64,000 nucleotides of DNA from Halocatena marina (GTDB taxonomy: Archaea > Halobacteriota > Halobacteria > Halobacteriales > Haloarculaceae): positions 496,001-560,000 of the forward strand of contig NZ_JALLPK010000001.1 of assembly GCF_023276375.1 (NCBI RefSeq), read 5' to 3'. The notes below the pieces were generated by a model that saw nothing but the letters and a program-made list of their open reading frames with translations, had not been told where the DNA came from and made no database searches. Positions 8,934 through 18,939 of the stretch are shown here, one piece after another. A program made the position numbers and the translations under genes. Position 1 is the first letter of the stretch, and the number at the start of each line of letters is the position of its first letter.

Positions 8934-11702
8934 ATGAGTGCGCTTGAATCAGAATACCGTCTGGATTATTTCGAAGAGGAGGGGTTTTCCAGAACGAACT
9001 GCCAGACGTGCGGAGATCACTTTTGGACACGTGATCCGAGCCGTGAAACGTGTGGTGAACCTCCCTGTGAGACGTACAGTTTCATCCACAATCCGGGATT
9101 CGACGAGGAATACAGTCTGTCCGAGATGCGTGAGGTGTTCCTCTCATTTTTCGAATCCCACGATCACGAGCGCATTGAACCGTACCCCGTGGCAGCGAAT
9201 CGCTGGCGCGACGATGTGCTTCTCACACAGGCTTCGATCATGGACTTCCAACCGTTGGTGACGAATGGAACGACACCACCGCCGGGGAATCCGCTGGTGA
9301 TCTCTCAACCGTGCATTCGGATGCAAGATATTGACGACGTTGGGAGGACTGGTCGACACACAATGGCCTTCGAGATGATGGCCCATCACGCGTTCAACGC
9401 ACGTGAGGACGCTCAAGAATGCGCATACGAAGGAGAAGTTTACTGGAAAGAGCAAGCAGTCGCACACTGTGATGAACTCCTCGATTCATTGGGCGTCGAT
9501 CTCACTGAAGTCATCTACATCGAGGATCCGTGGGTCGGTGGCGGCAACGCTGGTCCGGCACTCGAGGTCATCTACCGTGGGGTGGAGCTTGCCACCCTGG
9601 TTTTCATGACGATGGAACAGAGCAGTGACGGCGAGTATGAACTCAAGGACGGCAACACGTATACGCCGATGGATACGTACGTTGTCGACACTGGCTACGG
9701 TCTCGAACGCTGGACGTGGGTCAGTCAGGGAACGCCGACTGTCTACGAGGCAGTCTATCCCGAAACGATTGCCTTCCTCAAAGATGATGCTGGCATTTCT
9801 CACAATGAAAGCCAACAAGAGATCATCACCCACGCAGCGACGCTCGCTGGGAACATGGACTCGGATAAAGTGAGCGACATCGAGGGCGCACGCAAAGAGA
9901 TCGCCGCAGCGGTTGGCGTCGATATCGAAGAACTCCGAACCTTACTCGAACCGCTCGAAACAATATACGCCATCGCGGATCACTGTCGAACGCTCGCGTA
10001 TATGCTTGGTGACGAAATCATCCCTTCGAACGTCAGCACGGGCTATCTCGTCCGAATGGTGCTCCGACGAACCAAGCGCCTCGTCGATTCGGTGGACATC
10101 GACACATCGCTTCACGAACTCGTTAACATGCAAGCCGAGCGGCTGGGCTATGAGAATCGTGAGACGATCCGGACTGTCGTCCAGACAGAGGTCGAACAGT
10201 ACCACGCAATGCTCGACCGTGGCAGCCGACGCGTCCGCAAGCTCTCCGAGGAGTATGCCGATCACGACGAGCCGATACCGACCGACGAACTCGTCGAATT
10301 GTACGATTCTCACGGTATCCAGCCGGACACAGTCGAAGAAATTGCCCGCAAAGCGGGTGCAGAAGTGTCTGTCCCGGGGAATTTCTATAGCCTCGTGGCA
10401 GCGCGTCAGGATGAGGCAGCCCGTGAGGGGTCACAGCAGGCAAGCACCGATCGAATCGCCAATCTGTCTGAAACCGAGCGGCTCTACTACGACGATCAAG
10501 ATCGAACTGAGTTCGAGGGCATCGTTCTCGACTCGTTCGAACAGGACGATGGCTACGACGTGATTCTCGACCGGACGCTGTTCTACCCTGAAGGTGGTGG
10601 ACAGCCATCGGATACAGGAATGCTCAGCACCGAGGATGTCACCGTCGAAGTCGACAACGTACGAATCGAGAATGGCGTCATCATCCATCGAACCAGTGCG
10701 GGCTTGACCACTGGTGAACGCGTTCGCGGTTGCATTAACGCTACCCGGCGCTCGCGTCTGATGCATCACCACACTGCGACACATATTGTGGCTCACGCCG
10801 CCCGAAAGGTGCTCGGTGAGCACATCAGGCAGGCCGGTGCACAGAAGGGAGTCGAGCGCTCGCGCATCGATCTGTGCCACTACGAACGGATTACCCGCGA
10901 ACAGGCGGCCAAAATCGAGCAGCACGCTAACAAGCTCGTGATGGCGAACGTTCCAGTGACTGTCGAGTGGTCTGATCGCCACGTGGCCGAAAAATACTAC
11001 GGATTCGACATCTACCAAGGCGGGATCCCACCGGGAGAACGTATTCGGCTGATCCACATCACAGATGATATTCAGGCCTGTGGTGGCACCCACGTCACGC
11101 GTAGTGGCGATATCGGTGCGATTCGACTCCTCTCGACGAAGCGCGTCCAAGATGGGGTCGAGCGGCTCTCCTTCGCAGCGGGCGAGGCAGCTATTGCGGC
11201 GAGCCAGCAAACTGAGGATTCTCTTCACAGAGCGGCCGAAGTCTTCGATGTCACACCCATCTCTGTTCCCGAAACCGCAGAACGGTTCTTCACCGAGTGG
11301 AAAGAGCGAGGAAAACGCATAGCAGATCTCGAATCCCAACTCGCGAAAGCACGTGCGATAAGTGGTGTAACAGGAAACGAAATCGATATCGGAGGCGTTA
11401 CTGCTGTCGTACAACGTCTCAACACTGATGTCAATGAACGCCGTGCGACGGCGAGTGCCCTTGCCGAAAGCGGACAGATCGCTGTTGTCGCAGGCGATAC
11501 GGACGGCGCACAGTTCACTGTTGCTGTCCCCGAAGATGTGGGTGTTGATGCGGGTGCTGTCGTCAACGAACTCGCGGCTCGTGTTGGTGGCAGCGGTGGT
11601 GGTTCACCGAACTTCGCCCACGGGGGAGGACCACGGACAGAGGATCTCGACGAGACCTTGGATGCCGCACCGGAAATGCTTCGCCGGGTGATGAATGCAT
11701 AA
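8934..11702 (+). CDS. alaS: alanine--tRNA ligase (archaeal type)
   Basis: A 922-residue alanyl-tRNA synthetase. Order: an archaeal N-terminal zinc-ribbon-like stretch ([12 protein letters not shown], then CGEPPC), the class II aminoacylation domain ([18 protein letters not shown]; the glycine-rich [11 protein letters not shown]), the tRNA-binding domain, the editing domain with zinc ligands (HHHTATHIV and [10 protein letters not shown]), and a C-terminal DHHA1/C-Ala domain ending in a Gly-rich [14 protein letters not shown]. It charges tRNA-Ala and hydrolyses Ser/Gly-tRNA-Ala. The length agrees with archaeal orthologues. I chose ATG 8934 because of the promoter spacing. Confidence 0.97.
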   Translation: MSALESEYRLDYFEEEGFSRTNCQTCGDHFWTRDPSRETCGEPPCETYSFIHNPGFDEEYSLSEMREVFLSFFESHDHERIEPYPVAANRWRDDVLLTQASIMDFQPLVTNGTTPPPGNPLVISQPCIRMQDIDDVGRTGRHTMAFEMMAHHAFNAREDAQECAYEGEVYWKEQAVAHCDELLDSLGVDLTEVIYIEDPWVGGGNAGPALEVIYRGVELATLVFMTMEQSSDGEYELKDGNTYTPMDTYVVDTGYGLERWTWVSQGTPTVYEAVYPETIAFLKDDAGISHNESQQEIITHAATLAGNMDSDKVSDIEGARKEIAAAVGVDIEELRTLLEPLETIYAIADHCRTLAYMLGDEIIPSNVSTGYLVRMVLRRTKRLVDSVDIDTSLHELVNMQAERLGYENRETIRTVVQTEVEQYHAMLDRGSRRVRKLSEEYADHDEPIPTDELVELYDSHGIQPDTVEEIARKAGAEVSVPGNFYSLVAARQDEAAREGSQQASTDRIANLSETERLYYDDQDRTEFEGIVLDSFEQDDGYDVILDRTLFYPEGGGQPSDTGMLSTEDVTVEVDNVRIENGVIIHRTSAGLTTGERVRGCINATRRSRLMHHHTATHIVAHAARKVLGEHIRQAGAQKGVERSRIDLCHYERITREQAAKIEQHANKLVMANVPVTVEWSDRHVAEKYYGFDIYQGGIPPGERIRLIHITDDIQACGGTHVTRSGDIGAIRLLSTKRVQDGVERLSFAAGEAAIAASQQTEDSLHRAAEVFDVTPISVPETAERFFTEWKERGKRIADLESQLAKARAISGVTGNEIDIGGVTAVVQRLNTDVNERRATASALAESGQIAVVAGDTDGAQFTVAVPEDVGVDAGAVVNELAARVGGSGGGSPNFAHGGGPRTEDLDETLDAAPEMLRRVMNA

Positions 11703-11792
11703 GTTCCTCAATAATCAGTTTGCGTCAATGGAACGATTGTTCTTCTCTGCTGTTGATGCTGTCTACTTGTGATTCAGAGCATCAGAACTGTT

Positions 11793-12479
11793 TCACACGA
11801 GATACAACAAGCGGGCAAACGTCGTTCGCAATCCTGTGAATAGACCACGATTTCGGACAAACGTGATACGAGTTGAGCGTTTGATCTGCTTCTCGTTCTT
11901 GTTGGTGTTCCATCGGACGGTGTTCTTAGACTCTGCAGCCGACGCGTAGTCACCAGTTACCAGATAGTCGGATGGTGCACGAACCACGAGTTTGTCCGCG
12001 CCAGGAGACGTCGTTCCTTCTCCACCGATAACGAATGGGAGTACGGGATCAGAGGCATGAAACCGGGTAAAGACGAGGACGCCGAGGTGTGTCTCAACAG
12101 CATCGGAGTCGCGGTACGAGACGGTGAGTGTGTCTCCCGAGATCTGACTGCTCACGTGGGTTGGTTCGGCAACGTGTCGAGCGTGATGAAGTGCATCGGT
12201 GACGATTGCGTTCCGCAGGGCGTCGTTTTGGAGGGCGGAGACACCCTCTGTGAGCCGTACTGTTGCTGTCCACTCTGTCGATGCGTTCTCATAGACCTGA
12301 ATGGACAGTTCCGAGTGAGCACGGTTGATCGAGACTCCGTGTTTATCAGCAGCATGGTCAAGAGACGAGGTACAGACACCACAAGCCGTCTGTGGTGGTG
12401 CACGTGCGGATCCCGAGAGAGGAGTAACGATGAACCCTACTATGAGGAGGGCAGCAAGGATCGCTTTCTGAGAGTCCAT
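11793..12479 (-). CDS. secreted/surface hypothetical protein
   Basis: A 228-residue protein with a Sec-type signal peptide (hydrophobic residues about 6-22, ending SGSARA). After it comes ACGVCTSSLDHAADKHG, with a CxxC, then beta-rich sequence (SELSIQVYENASTEWTATVRL) resembling haloarchaeal surface proteins of unknown role. The last ~40 residues are basic (NTNKNEKQIKRSTR) and moderately hydrophobic (TGLRTTFARLLYLV), as if a membrane anchor had been shortened or altered. A perfect TATA element, ATTAATATAAAACC read on the minus strand, lies at 12501-12512, about 27 bases from the start. Function unknown. Confidence 0.6.
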   Translation of the reverse strand: MDSQKAILAALLIVGFIVTPLSGSARAPPQTACGVCTSSLDHAADKHGVSINRAHSELSIQVYENASTEWTATVRLTEGVSALQNDALRNAIVTDALHHARHVAEPTHVSSQISGDTLTVSYRDSDAVETHLGVLVFTRFHASDPVLPFVIGGEGTTSPGADKLVVRAPSDYLVTGDYASAAESKNTVRWNTNKNEKQIKRSTRITFVRNRGLFTGLRTTFARLLYLV

Positions 12480-13150
12480 GTACCACTATCATATCTGATT
12501 AATATAAAACCAATCAAAGATGGCTATTTCCTCACGAGACGTGCCACTCCGTATCGTCTCCGATCACTAGTCTCGCAATATCCTTCGCTGATCGTTTAGC
12601 CGTTATCGGAGTGAGGCGGTTCAAAGTGCATCTTATTAGAAAGTAACTCAAACAGTCGAGTCGCATCGTGTGATCTTTCGACAAGTGTCTTCTTACATCC
12701 AATGTCTCGGCAATTGTCGTATGATCTACTCTTCTACTCTACCTCTTGTCATTCTCTGGATGTATGTCTGATTGATCTTCATACTGGTCGCAGACGATTT
12801 TATCACACTATAAACTGGTTGGTGAACTTTTTGGCTTGACAATGCATATGCCACTACTCGATAGCTATTCAGAAATCATTTTAACTCAAAATTGAACCAG
12901 TAATAGATCAATATAGATATGAAAATTTGGTGTGTATGGGTTAAATGTATTTTACTGAATAAAGAGTGCATTACGTCGTTGGGTTTGCTGTCGTTACTGC
13001 CGAATAATGTATCTAAAAACCAGAAATATTGTGGATAATCTTTAATTACTATATGGATATAGACCTACACTAAAATTATTTCTATTTCCAAACTTTGTAA
13101 AATTAGAGCCCTGTCTACTGTCTATTTTCAGTAGTAATTTGCTAATACCA
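12480..13150. other. AT-rich intergenic region upstream of the beta-helix gene
   Basis: About 670 bases, distinctly more AT-rich than the flanking genes, with no convincing gene on either strand. The left end carries the promoter of the secreted protein. Near the right end an inverted repeat CTACTG-N8-CAGTAG occupies 13115-13134, just before the beta-helix gene, and could be an operator or hairpin. Insertion-sequence ends or transposase remnants are not recognisable. Confidence 0.55.
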
Positions 13151-14857
13151 ATGTCCATAATCGGTGCACCCATAGATGCGATGCAAGACAGCAAAAGCGA
13201 TAAAGCGAATCTGAATCGCCGAACGTATCTCAAAGGTGCTGCTGCAACCAGTACACTCGGACTTGCAGGCGTCGCATACGCGAGCCAAGACGGTGAGGAC
13301 GAGAAGAAGGACAACGGCAACAAGAACAACGGTAAGAAGAACGACGAGCAGAACGGAAACGGGAACCACGACGGAAAGAAAAAAGACCGAAAGAAGGACG
13401 AGGACAAGGACAAGGAGACATACGTTATTGAGGAATGGGGAACAACGATCACCGAGCCGGGTCATTACGTCCTGAAAAGTGATCTCACCCGGCCCCGCCG
13501 CGCCGACCCGCGAACTCCTGCGATCACGATCGCAACGAGTGGTGTTAAACTCGATGGTCAGGGCTACACGATCGATGGCGGACGCACGGTTGAGCCCTCC
13601 CAGAATACAATATTCGGTTCGGGTGGCGTTGGAGTACTGGTTCAGGCGCCGCGACTGCGTAAGATTAAAAGAAAGAAAGGACACAAGAAATATAGCAGTA
13701 AGAAAAAGGATGCGGACAAAAAGGACTGGGAGGACTGGATGGATAGAAAGGATTGGAAGAAATTGAAGGACGTGACGGTGAAGAATCTCACCGTACGGAA
13801 TTTCGCAACCGGTATTAAGTTCTCTGGCGTCAAAAAGAGTAAGATCAAATACACAACGGTTATGAACACGACCTTTGCGGGTATCTTCCTCTTCAAATCG
13901 AAGAAAAACAAGGTCGTCAAGAACACCGTGCGGTGGAGTTCCGTTGGCATCTTCTTGCTTGACGCGAGCAAGAATTACCTCAAATATAACACGGTCACAG
14001 ACGTGTTATCCGGCATCCTCTTACATGAGTATGCGTCAGGATCCAACAAAAACAAGCTCGTCAAGAACACCGTGACAGACGCCATCATCAGTGGTATTGA
14101 TGTATCCGACTCGTACAAAAACAAGATTAAGAAAAATACGGTTACAGAATCTACCTTTGGTATTCTCCTAACCCGGTCGGATAAGAATTACCTCAAAGAG
14201 AATCGCACAACGGAAAATGTAATTGGGATCACTCTGATTGAATCTGATCGAAACTACCTGTCCGGAAATCGTGCGAACGACAACGATATCGGCATCTTGC
14301 TTATCACGTCGCACAAGAACATTCTCAAGCAGAACACGGCAAACTACACCTCGATCGGATTCCTTCTTATCGACTCTGATAAGAACATAGTGTCGAAGAA
14401 TACCGCGAACAACACAGAGATTGGATTCCTTCTTATTGAATCCAACTTCAATAAGGGGAAGCGAAACCGTGCCGATCGAAGCAGTGTCCCGATCTTAGTC
14501 ATCCGTGGCAAAGGAAATTGGGTCAAAGTCGTTACCGCGGGCACCAATAACAACGCTCAGATGGCTGATGCCGAACAAGCTGTCTCCGAATGGAACAACC
14601 GCGTTAACGAGCAATCGCTCAATGGGTTGGTTAATGAACACTGGACTGAGCTCACGCAGGATCTCGAAATAAGTGGTGCATCTGAACCTCCTGAAATGAT
14701 GCTAAGCCACCCACTAGCTGAGCAAAAAGAGCAACTGAAGATCAACCCCAGTAGAATAGAAAACGCGTCGAACGGAAACGCATCGAATGGGGGAAACGCG
14801 TCGAACGGAAAGAACGCGGGCAAAAAGAACGGAAGCAGTCGTCCTGCTGACGACTGA
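13151..14857 (+). CDS. Tat-exported, lysine-rich right-handed beta-helix (NosD-like) protein
   Basis: About 568 residues. A twin-arginine signal (NRRTYLKGAAATSTLGLAGVAYA) is followed by a Lys/Asn/Asp low-complexity linker, then a short beta-domain (VIEEWGTTITEPGHYVLKSDL, DGQGYTIDGG), then roughly nine NosD-type parallel beta-helix rungs of about 23 residues, each of the form N-x-hydrophobic-K-x-N-T-(x)n-G-I-x-L/F-L-x-x-S. The C-terminus has ASNG repeats and a basic tail. It is exported folded, then surface-bound or secreted. Strong positive charge is unusual for a haloarchaeal secreted protein. The start is uncertain: 13151 has a weak TATA at -27; 13181 gives a shorter n-region. Substrate unknown; carbohydrate binding is a guess from fold. 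Confidence 0.8.
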   Translation: MSIIGAPIDAMQDSKSDKANLNRRTYLKGAAATSTLGLAGVAYASQDGEDEKKDNGNKNNGKKNDEQNGNGNHDGKKKDRKKDEDKDKETYVIEEWGTTITEPGHYVLKSDLTRPRRADPRTPAITIATSGVKLDGQGYTIDGGRTVEPSQNTIFGSGGVGVLVQAPRLRKIKRKKGHKKYSSKKKDADKKDWEDWMDRKDWKKLKDVTVKNLTVRNFATGIKFSGVKKSKIKYTTVMNTTFAGIFLFKSKKNKVVKNTVRWSSVGIFLLDASKNYLKYNTVTDVLSGILLHEYASGSNKNKLVKNTVTDAIISGIDVSDSYKNKIKKNTVTESTFGILLTRSDKNYLKENRTTENVIGITLIESDRNYLSGNRANDNDIGILLITSHKNILKQNTANYTSIGFLLIDSDKNIVSKNTANNTEIGFLLIESNFNKGKRNRADRSSVPILVIRGKGNWVKVVTAGTNNNAQMADAEQAVSEWNNRVNEQSLNGLVNEHWTELTQDLEISGASEPPEMMLSHPLAEQKEQLKINPSRIENASNGNASNGGNASNGKNAGKKNGSSRPADD

Positions 14858-15062
14858 GTGGTAGATCTGCTTCTCGGATCCGCCTCATCCGCTTCGATTT
14901 TTCACTCGGCTGAATTGCGTACCCAGTGATAATGCATCTTCTTCGTGACGATCGAGAAATAGTGATACGTGAGCATCGATTCTTCGCTCGAAATTGCGTG
15001 ACTGGATGATGCAGAGAAGTGATTCCAGTAACATCTTTCAGGCGGCCGAATGAACACTCTCC

Positions 15063-16403
15063 ATGAACCACAAGCGTTCCCGTGCGCTGTACGACCGCGC
15101 GCTCTCGGTCATTCCGGGAGGGGTAAACTCTTCAGTTCGTGCCATTCGGCCGTATCCGTTCTTCATCGAACGCGGCGACGGAGCTCACGTCATCGACGCG
15201 GACGGAAACCGCTATCTCGATTACGTGATGGGGTATGGACCATTGCTATTCGGTCACGATTTACCCGAGCCGGTTCGGGCGGCAGTCCAGTCTGCGGCCA
15301 GCGACGGACCGATGTACGGGGCACCGACCGAGGTTGAGGTTGATCTCGCGGAGTTCGTCACTCGACACGTTCCCAGCGTCGAGATGATCCGCTTTGTCAA
15401 CAGTGGCACCGAGGCGACCGTGTCCGCGGTTCGACTCGCACGGGGGTACACGGGCCGAAACAAGATTGTCGTCATGGAGGGTGGCTACCACGGTGCGCAG
15501 GAATCGACGCTCGTCGAGGGCTCACACGATGCACAGCGTCCCTCATCGAGTGGGATTCCACAAGCGTTCGCCCGCCACACACTCCCCGTTCCGTTCAACG
15601 ACGAAGAGGCACTCCGAGCAGTGCTCGCAGAACATCGAGACGACATTGCGGCTGTTCTCGTCGAACCGATTCTCGGAAACACTGGAATCGTCGCGCCTGT
15701 CGATGACTACCACCAAACAGTACGGGAACTGTGCGATGAGATCGGAGCGTTACTCATCTTCGATGAGGTCATCACTGGTTTCCGCGTCGGCGGACTCCAG
15801 TGTGCGCAGGGAAAATTCGGCATCATGCCCGATCTCACGACGTTCGGAAAGATCATCGGCGGCGGATTCCCGGTCGGTGCCGTCGGCGGACGGACGGAGA
15901 TCGTCGAGGAGTTCACTCCAGCGGGTGAGGTCTTCCAATCCGGGACGTTCTCGGGGCATCCGGTGACAATGGCTGCCGGGCTCGCGACGCTGCAGTTCGC
16001 AGCCGAAAACGATGTCTATGACCACGTGAACGCGCTTGGCGACCAAATACGAAGCGGGATGCGCGATATTCTCGCTGATCGCGCGCCCGAGTACACCGTC
16101 GTTGGGACCGACAGCATGTTCAAGACAATCTTCACGAGAGCCGACTCGGAGATACAGAGCGATGACTGTGAGACCGGTTGCCAGCAGGACAGATCGTGTA
16201 CGCGCTTTTCGGACTGTCCCAAGAACGGTTCTGACGTGCAGTGTGCTGAAACCGACCGCTGGGAACGGCTGTTCTGGCCCGCGATGAAAGAACAAGGAAT
16301 CTTCCTCACGGCCAACCAGTTCGAGAGCCAGTTCGTCAGCTATGCGCACACAGAAACGGATATCGAAGAAACACTAGAAGCGTACAAGATGTTTTTCGAG
16401 TAA
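15063..16403 (+). CDS. hemL: glutamate-1-semialdehyde 2,1-aminomutase
   Basis: A 446-residue PLP enzyme that converts glutamate-1-semialdehyde to 5-aminolevulinate, feeding HemB. The opening [13 protein letters not shown], the [18 protein letters not shown] phosphate-binding region, [10 protein letters not shown] with the ring-stacking Asp, and the Schiff-base lysine K263 in [15 protein letters not shown] are all present. A cysteine-rich insertion holds C369, C373, C379, C385 and C394, with [10 protein letters not shown] near its end, just before the conserved [17 protein letters not shown] believe similar inserts occur in some other haloarchaeal HemL proteins, but cannot verify it here. No hemA lies in the window. 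Confidence 0.95.
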   Translation: MNHKRSRALYDRALSVIPGGVNSSVRAIRPYPFFIERGDGAHVIDADGNRYLDYVMGYGPLLFGHDLPEPVRAAVQSAASDGPMYGAPTEVEVDLAEFVTRHVPSVEMIRFVNSGTEATVSAVRLARGYTGRNKIVVMEGGYHGAQESTLVEGSHDAQRPSSSGIPQAFARHTLPVPFNDEEALRAVLAEHRDDIAAVLVEPILGNTGIVAPVDDYHQTVRELCDEIGALLIFDEVITGFRVGGLQCAQGKFGIMPDLTTFGKIIGGGFPVGAVGGRTEIVEEFTPAGEVFQSGTFSGHPVTMAAGLATLQFAAENDVYDHVNALGDQIRSGMRDILADRAPEYTVVGTDSMFKTIFTRADSEIQSDDCETGCQQDRSCTRFSDCPKNGSDVQCAETDRWERLFWPAMKEQGIFLTANQFESQFVSYAHTETDIEETLEAYKMFFE

Positions 16404-16406
16404 TCA

Positions 16407-17474
16407 CTAATCAGTGATCTGGCCTTTGTCGAGCGGATCTTCGATATCGCCCATCACAGCTTCTAACAGGTCGGTCACGGTCACTAGTCCGATAGCCTCA
16501 CCGTCCTCAATCACGAGTGCGAGTTCCTGATTCTCGGTTTGGAACTGATCGATCGCATCACTCACGTCTGTATCGGGAGAGAGCGTCATCGGTGGTGCGG
16601 CTATTTCGACAAAATCGATGGTTCCCGACGCCAGCTCCTCTCGGTATCTGACGAAGATCGGAGAGTACACAATCCCGTGAAAGTCCGTGAGTTCAGGACC
16701 GACGAGTGGGTAACGTGTGTGAGTGCTCGCTTCCATCCGCCGGACGTTCTCAGAAGCGTCCGCCTCGGTCGACAGCGCGATGATGTCGTCTGCAGGGAGC
16801 ATTATCTCCCGAATCGTTTGTTCGCCGATCTGAAGCGCGTTCATCACTTCATCGCGGCGTTCTGCTGATAGCTCACCCTGTTCGAGCACTGAGCTGAGTC
16901 GATTGCGGAGGTCGGCTCGTGATTCGATGACTCCCTCCTCCGTTTCGAGCCACGCACCTGTCATCTCGATACCGAACAGTTTGAGTGTCCACTTTGCTAC
17001 CGAGTCACCGAGTGTGATCAGCGGAGAGATCAACCAGTTGAACCAGTACAGCGGGGTGGCTCCGTATCGACAGACCATCTGTGCGCGCTCAACACCGAGA
17101 TACGTCGGTGTCTGTTCACCATGGGTCAGATGAAGGAGATTGATGATCAGAAATCCGATAATTGCACCTGAACCGATCGCGGCTAATGCCGTATTCTCGA
17201 AAAGTGGTTCGAAAATGGCGGCTAATGCCGGCTCGGCGACGATTCCGACTGCGATACTCGACGCTGTAATCCCCACTTGACAGGTGGTTAAATATATCTC
17301 TAAGTTTTGTGTCATCTCCCACGCACGCTGTAGCGCGGGGCTCTCTTCAGTGAATTCTTCTTTGCTGAACTGACGGGCACGCGTCAACGCGAATTCGATC
17401 GCAACGAAAAATCCGTTTGTCAGGATCAACAAGATACCAGCGATGAGGCGAATTGTGATTTCAAATGGGTCCAT
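16407..17474 (-). CDS. CNNM/CorC-type membrane protein with CBS domains
   Basis: A 355-residue protein. The N-terminal ~190 residues form the DUF21/CNNM transmembrane domain, starting IAGILLILTNGFFVAIEFALTRAR, with its conserved NGFFVAxEFAL and the TCQVGITASSIAVG membrane segments. After EQGELSAERRDEVMNALQIG comes a CBS-domain pair (about 220-345) with MLPADDIIALS and VIEDGEAIGLVTVTDLLEAVMGD. The C-terminal CorC_HlyC domain is absent, as in some archaeal members. CNNM proteins are linked to Mg2+ or other divalent-cation transport. It converges on hemL with a 3-base gap and has a TATA-like element at 17494-17502. Confidence 0.87.
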   Translation of the reverse strand: MDPFEITIRLIAGILLILTNGFFVAIEFALTRARQFSKEEFTEESPALQRAWEMTQNLEIYLTTCQVGITASSIAVGIVAEPALAAIFEPLFENTALAAIGSGAIIGFLIINLLHLTHGEQTPTYLGVERAQMVCRYGATPLYWFNWLISPLITLGDSVAKWTLKLFGIEMTGAWLETEEGVIESRADLRNRLSSVLEQGELSAERRDEVMNALQIGEQTIREIMLPADDIIALSTEADASENVRRMEASTHTRYPLVGPELTDFHGIVYSPIFVRYREELASGTIDFVEIAAPPMTLSPDTDVSDAIDQFQTENQELALVIEDGEAIGLVTVTDLLEAVMGDIEDPLDKGQITD

Positions 17475-17817
17475 TTCAGTACTTGTTTGCTTGTCGGTTA
17501 TACAACGGTGGTGATCTCACGATACATAAAGTGACTATAGCGATAGAAAACCCACTCAGCACATCTTCAGGACGGGGTGGGACCGACGGCGATGCAGCGG
17601 ACCTAGGTACCCGAGACGGGAGTGAAGTGATTGATTATCTGTGACCATCGCTTGCGTAAAGCAATCATCGGATGGTGAAAATAGTAGTTGTGCTTTCACC
17701 TCTTGTTAGACGTTCGCACAAAAGAGTTCATAAGATGGTGTTTGGATGGGGAATAAAGGATAACGGTTCGATCGCCATAGAACTCCTTTTCACGCCCGAA
17801 ATCCGATATTGAATATC
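17475..17817. other. intergenic region between CNNM gene and hemC operon
   Basis: About 340 bases with divergent genes on each side. No reading frame resembles a protein. The GC-rich block 17570-17635 differs from the AT-rich flanks but shows no clear stem-loop or riboswitch core that I can recognise. It should hold the promoters of both flanking units. Confidence 0.5.
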
Positions 17818-18939
17818 ATGACCACGCGCACTGTCCGGCTGGCGACGCGGGGCTCATCACTCGCGCTCCGTCAGGCGAACGAGGTGAAAACCGCGCTCGA
17901 AACTCGTCGACGATCTGTCGAACTCGTCGAGGTGGAGACGAAAGGCGATCAGATCCGTGATGAACTCATTCACCGGCTCGGGCAAACGGGTGCGTTCGTC
18001 CGCAGTCTCGACGAACAAGTGATGTCGGGAGATCTCGATGGTGCTGTCCATTCGATGAAAGACATGCCAACGGAGATCCCCGATGAACTCATCGTCGCTG
18101 GGGTCCCTGAGCGCACACGTCCGAATGATGTTCTTCTTACTCCCAATGGTCTGACACTCGATAATCTTCCGAACGAAGCGGTCGTTGGGACATCGAGTCT
18201 CCGACGAACAGCGCAGTTGCTCGCAAGACGCCCTGATCTCACGGTAAAACCGCTTCGCGGCAATGTGGATACCCGCGTCAAAAAGCTACTTGCCCCATCG
18301 CTTCAACGCGAACACGAACGCCGTCTCGAAGAGACGGACACGGACAACGAGGACGGCGAGAGTGATTCTGAGAACGCGGGGAGTGGAACACACGACCAGC
18401 CACCACAGGAGTGGTTCGACTCGCTCACGGAGATCGAACGAAATGCGCTCGGACGCGAGGTAGACACCGAATACGACGCCATCGTCCTCGCGGAAGCTGG
18501 TCTCATCAGATCCGGACTCTCACATCAGATCGACTTTCACCGATTGCCACTGCAGGAGTTCATCCCGGCACCGGGTCAGGGGGTGCTCGCGGTCACAGCA
18601 CTCAAAGGGAAAACCGCAGACGCGATCTACTCCACTGTCGACCACTCTCCCTCACGAGTGACTTCGACAGTCGAGCGCAGTATCCTCGCTGAACTCGGCG
18701 GCGGTTGTGTTGCGCCAATCGGCGTCTACGCCCGACTTCAGGGCGAGTACGTCAATGTCTCCGTTCGAGTACTCAGTCGAGATGGTACCGAAGAAGTGGC
18801 TGATTCGCGCGATCTTCCGGTCGAGCGTCACGCAAAAGCAGCGCGTGAATTTGGTGCAGCCCTCCGAGAGCGAGGTGCTGCCGATCTCATCGAACAGGCC
18901 AGACGAGACGATATCAGGATACCAGCCAGAGAAGAATGA
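17818..18939 (+). CDS. hemC: hydroxymethylbilane synthase (porphobilinogen deaminase)
   Basis: A 373-residue enzyme polymerising four porphobilinogens to hydroxymethylbilane. RLATRGSSLALRQA, the GDLDGAVHSMKDMP catalytic region, GTSSLRRTAQL, and the cofactor-attachment cysteine C297 in ELGGGCVAPIG are conserved. An acidic, Ser/Asp/Glu/Gly-rich insertion (about residues 163-200, DTDNEDGESDSENAGSG) separates two parts of the domain; it is a plausible surface loop of halophilic origin. ATG 17818 is preferred over a TTG three codons upstream. The gene overlaps sumT by ATGA at 18936-18939, the head of a three-gene operon. Confidence 0.96.
   Translation: MTTRTVRLATRGSSLALRQANEVKTALETRRRSVELVEVETKGDQIRDELIHRLGQTGAFVRSLDEQVMSGDLDGAVHSMKDMPTEIPDELIVAGVPERTRPNDVLLTPNGLTLDNLPNEAVVGTSSLRRTAQLLARRPDLTVKPLRGNVDTRVKKLLAPSLQREHERRLEETDTDNEDGESDSENAGSGTHDQPPQEWFDSLTEIERNALGREVDTEYDAIVLAEAGLIRSGLSHQIDFHRLPLQEFIPAPGQGVLAVTALKGKTADAIYSTVDHSPSRVTSTVERSILAELGGGCVAPIGVYARLQGEYVNVSVRVLSRDGTEEVADSRDLPVERHAKAAREFGAALRERGAADLIEQARRDDIRIPAREE

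Noticed and set aside
10431..11414. 327-codon frame antisense to alaS
   Set aside because: AlaRS editing-domain motifs are conserved on the other strand; the antisense frame has no domain and no promoter.
13700..14460. DNA-level tandem repeat in the beta-helix gene
   Set aside because: The rungs repeat at protein level, but the DNA sequences have diverged; there is no true tandem nucleotide repeat.
17570..17640. GC-rich block upstream of hemC considered as a cobalamin-type riboswitch
   Set aside because: No B12-box-like sequence or consistent helices could be found.
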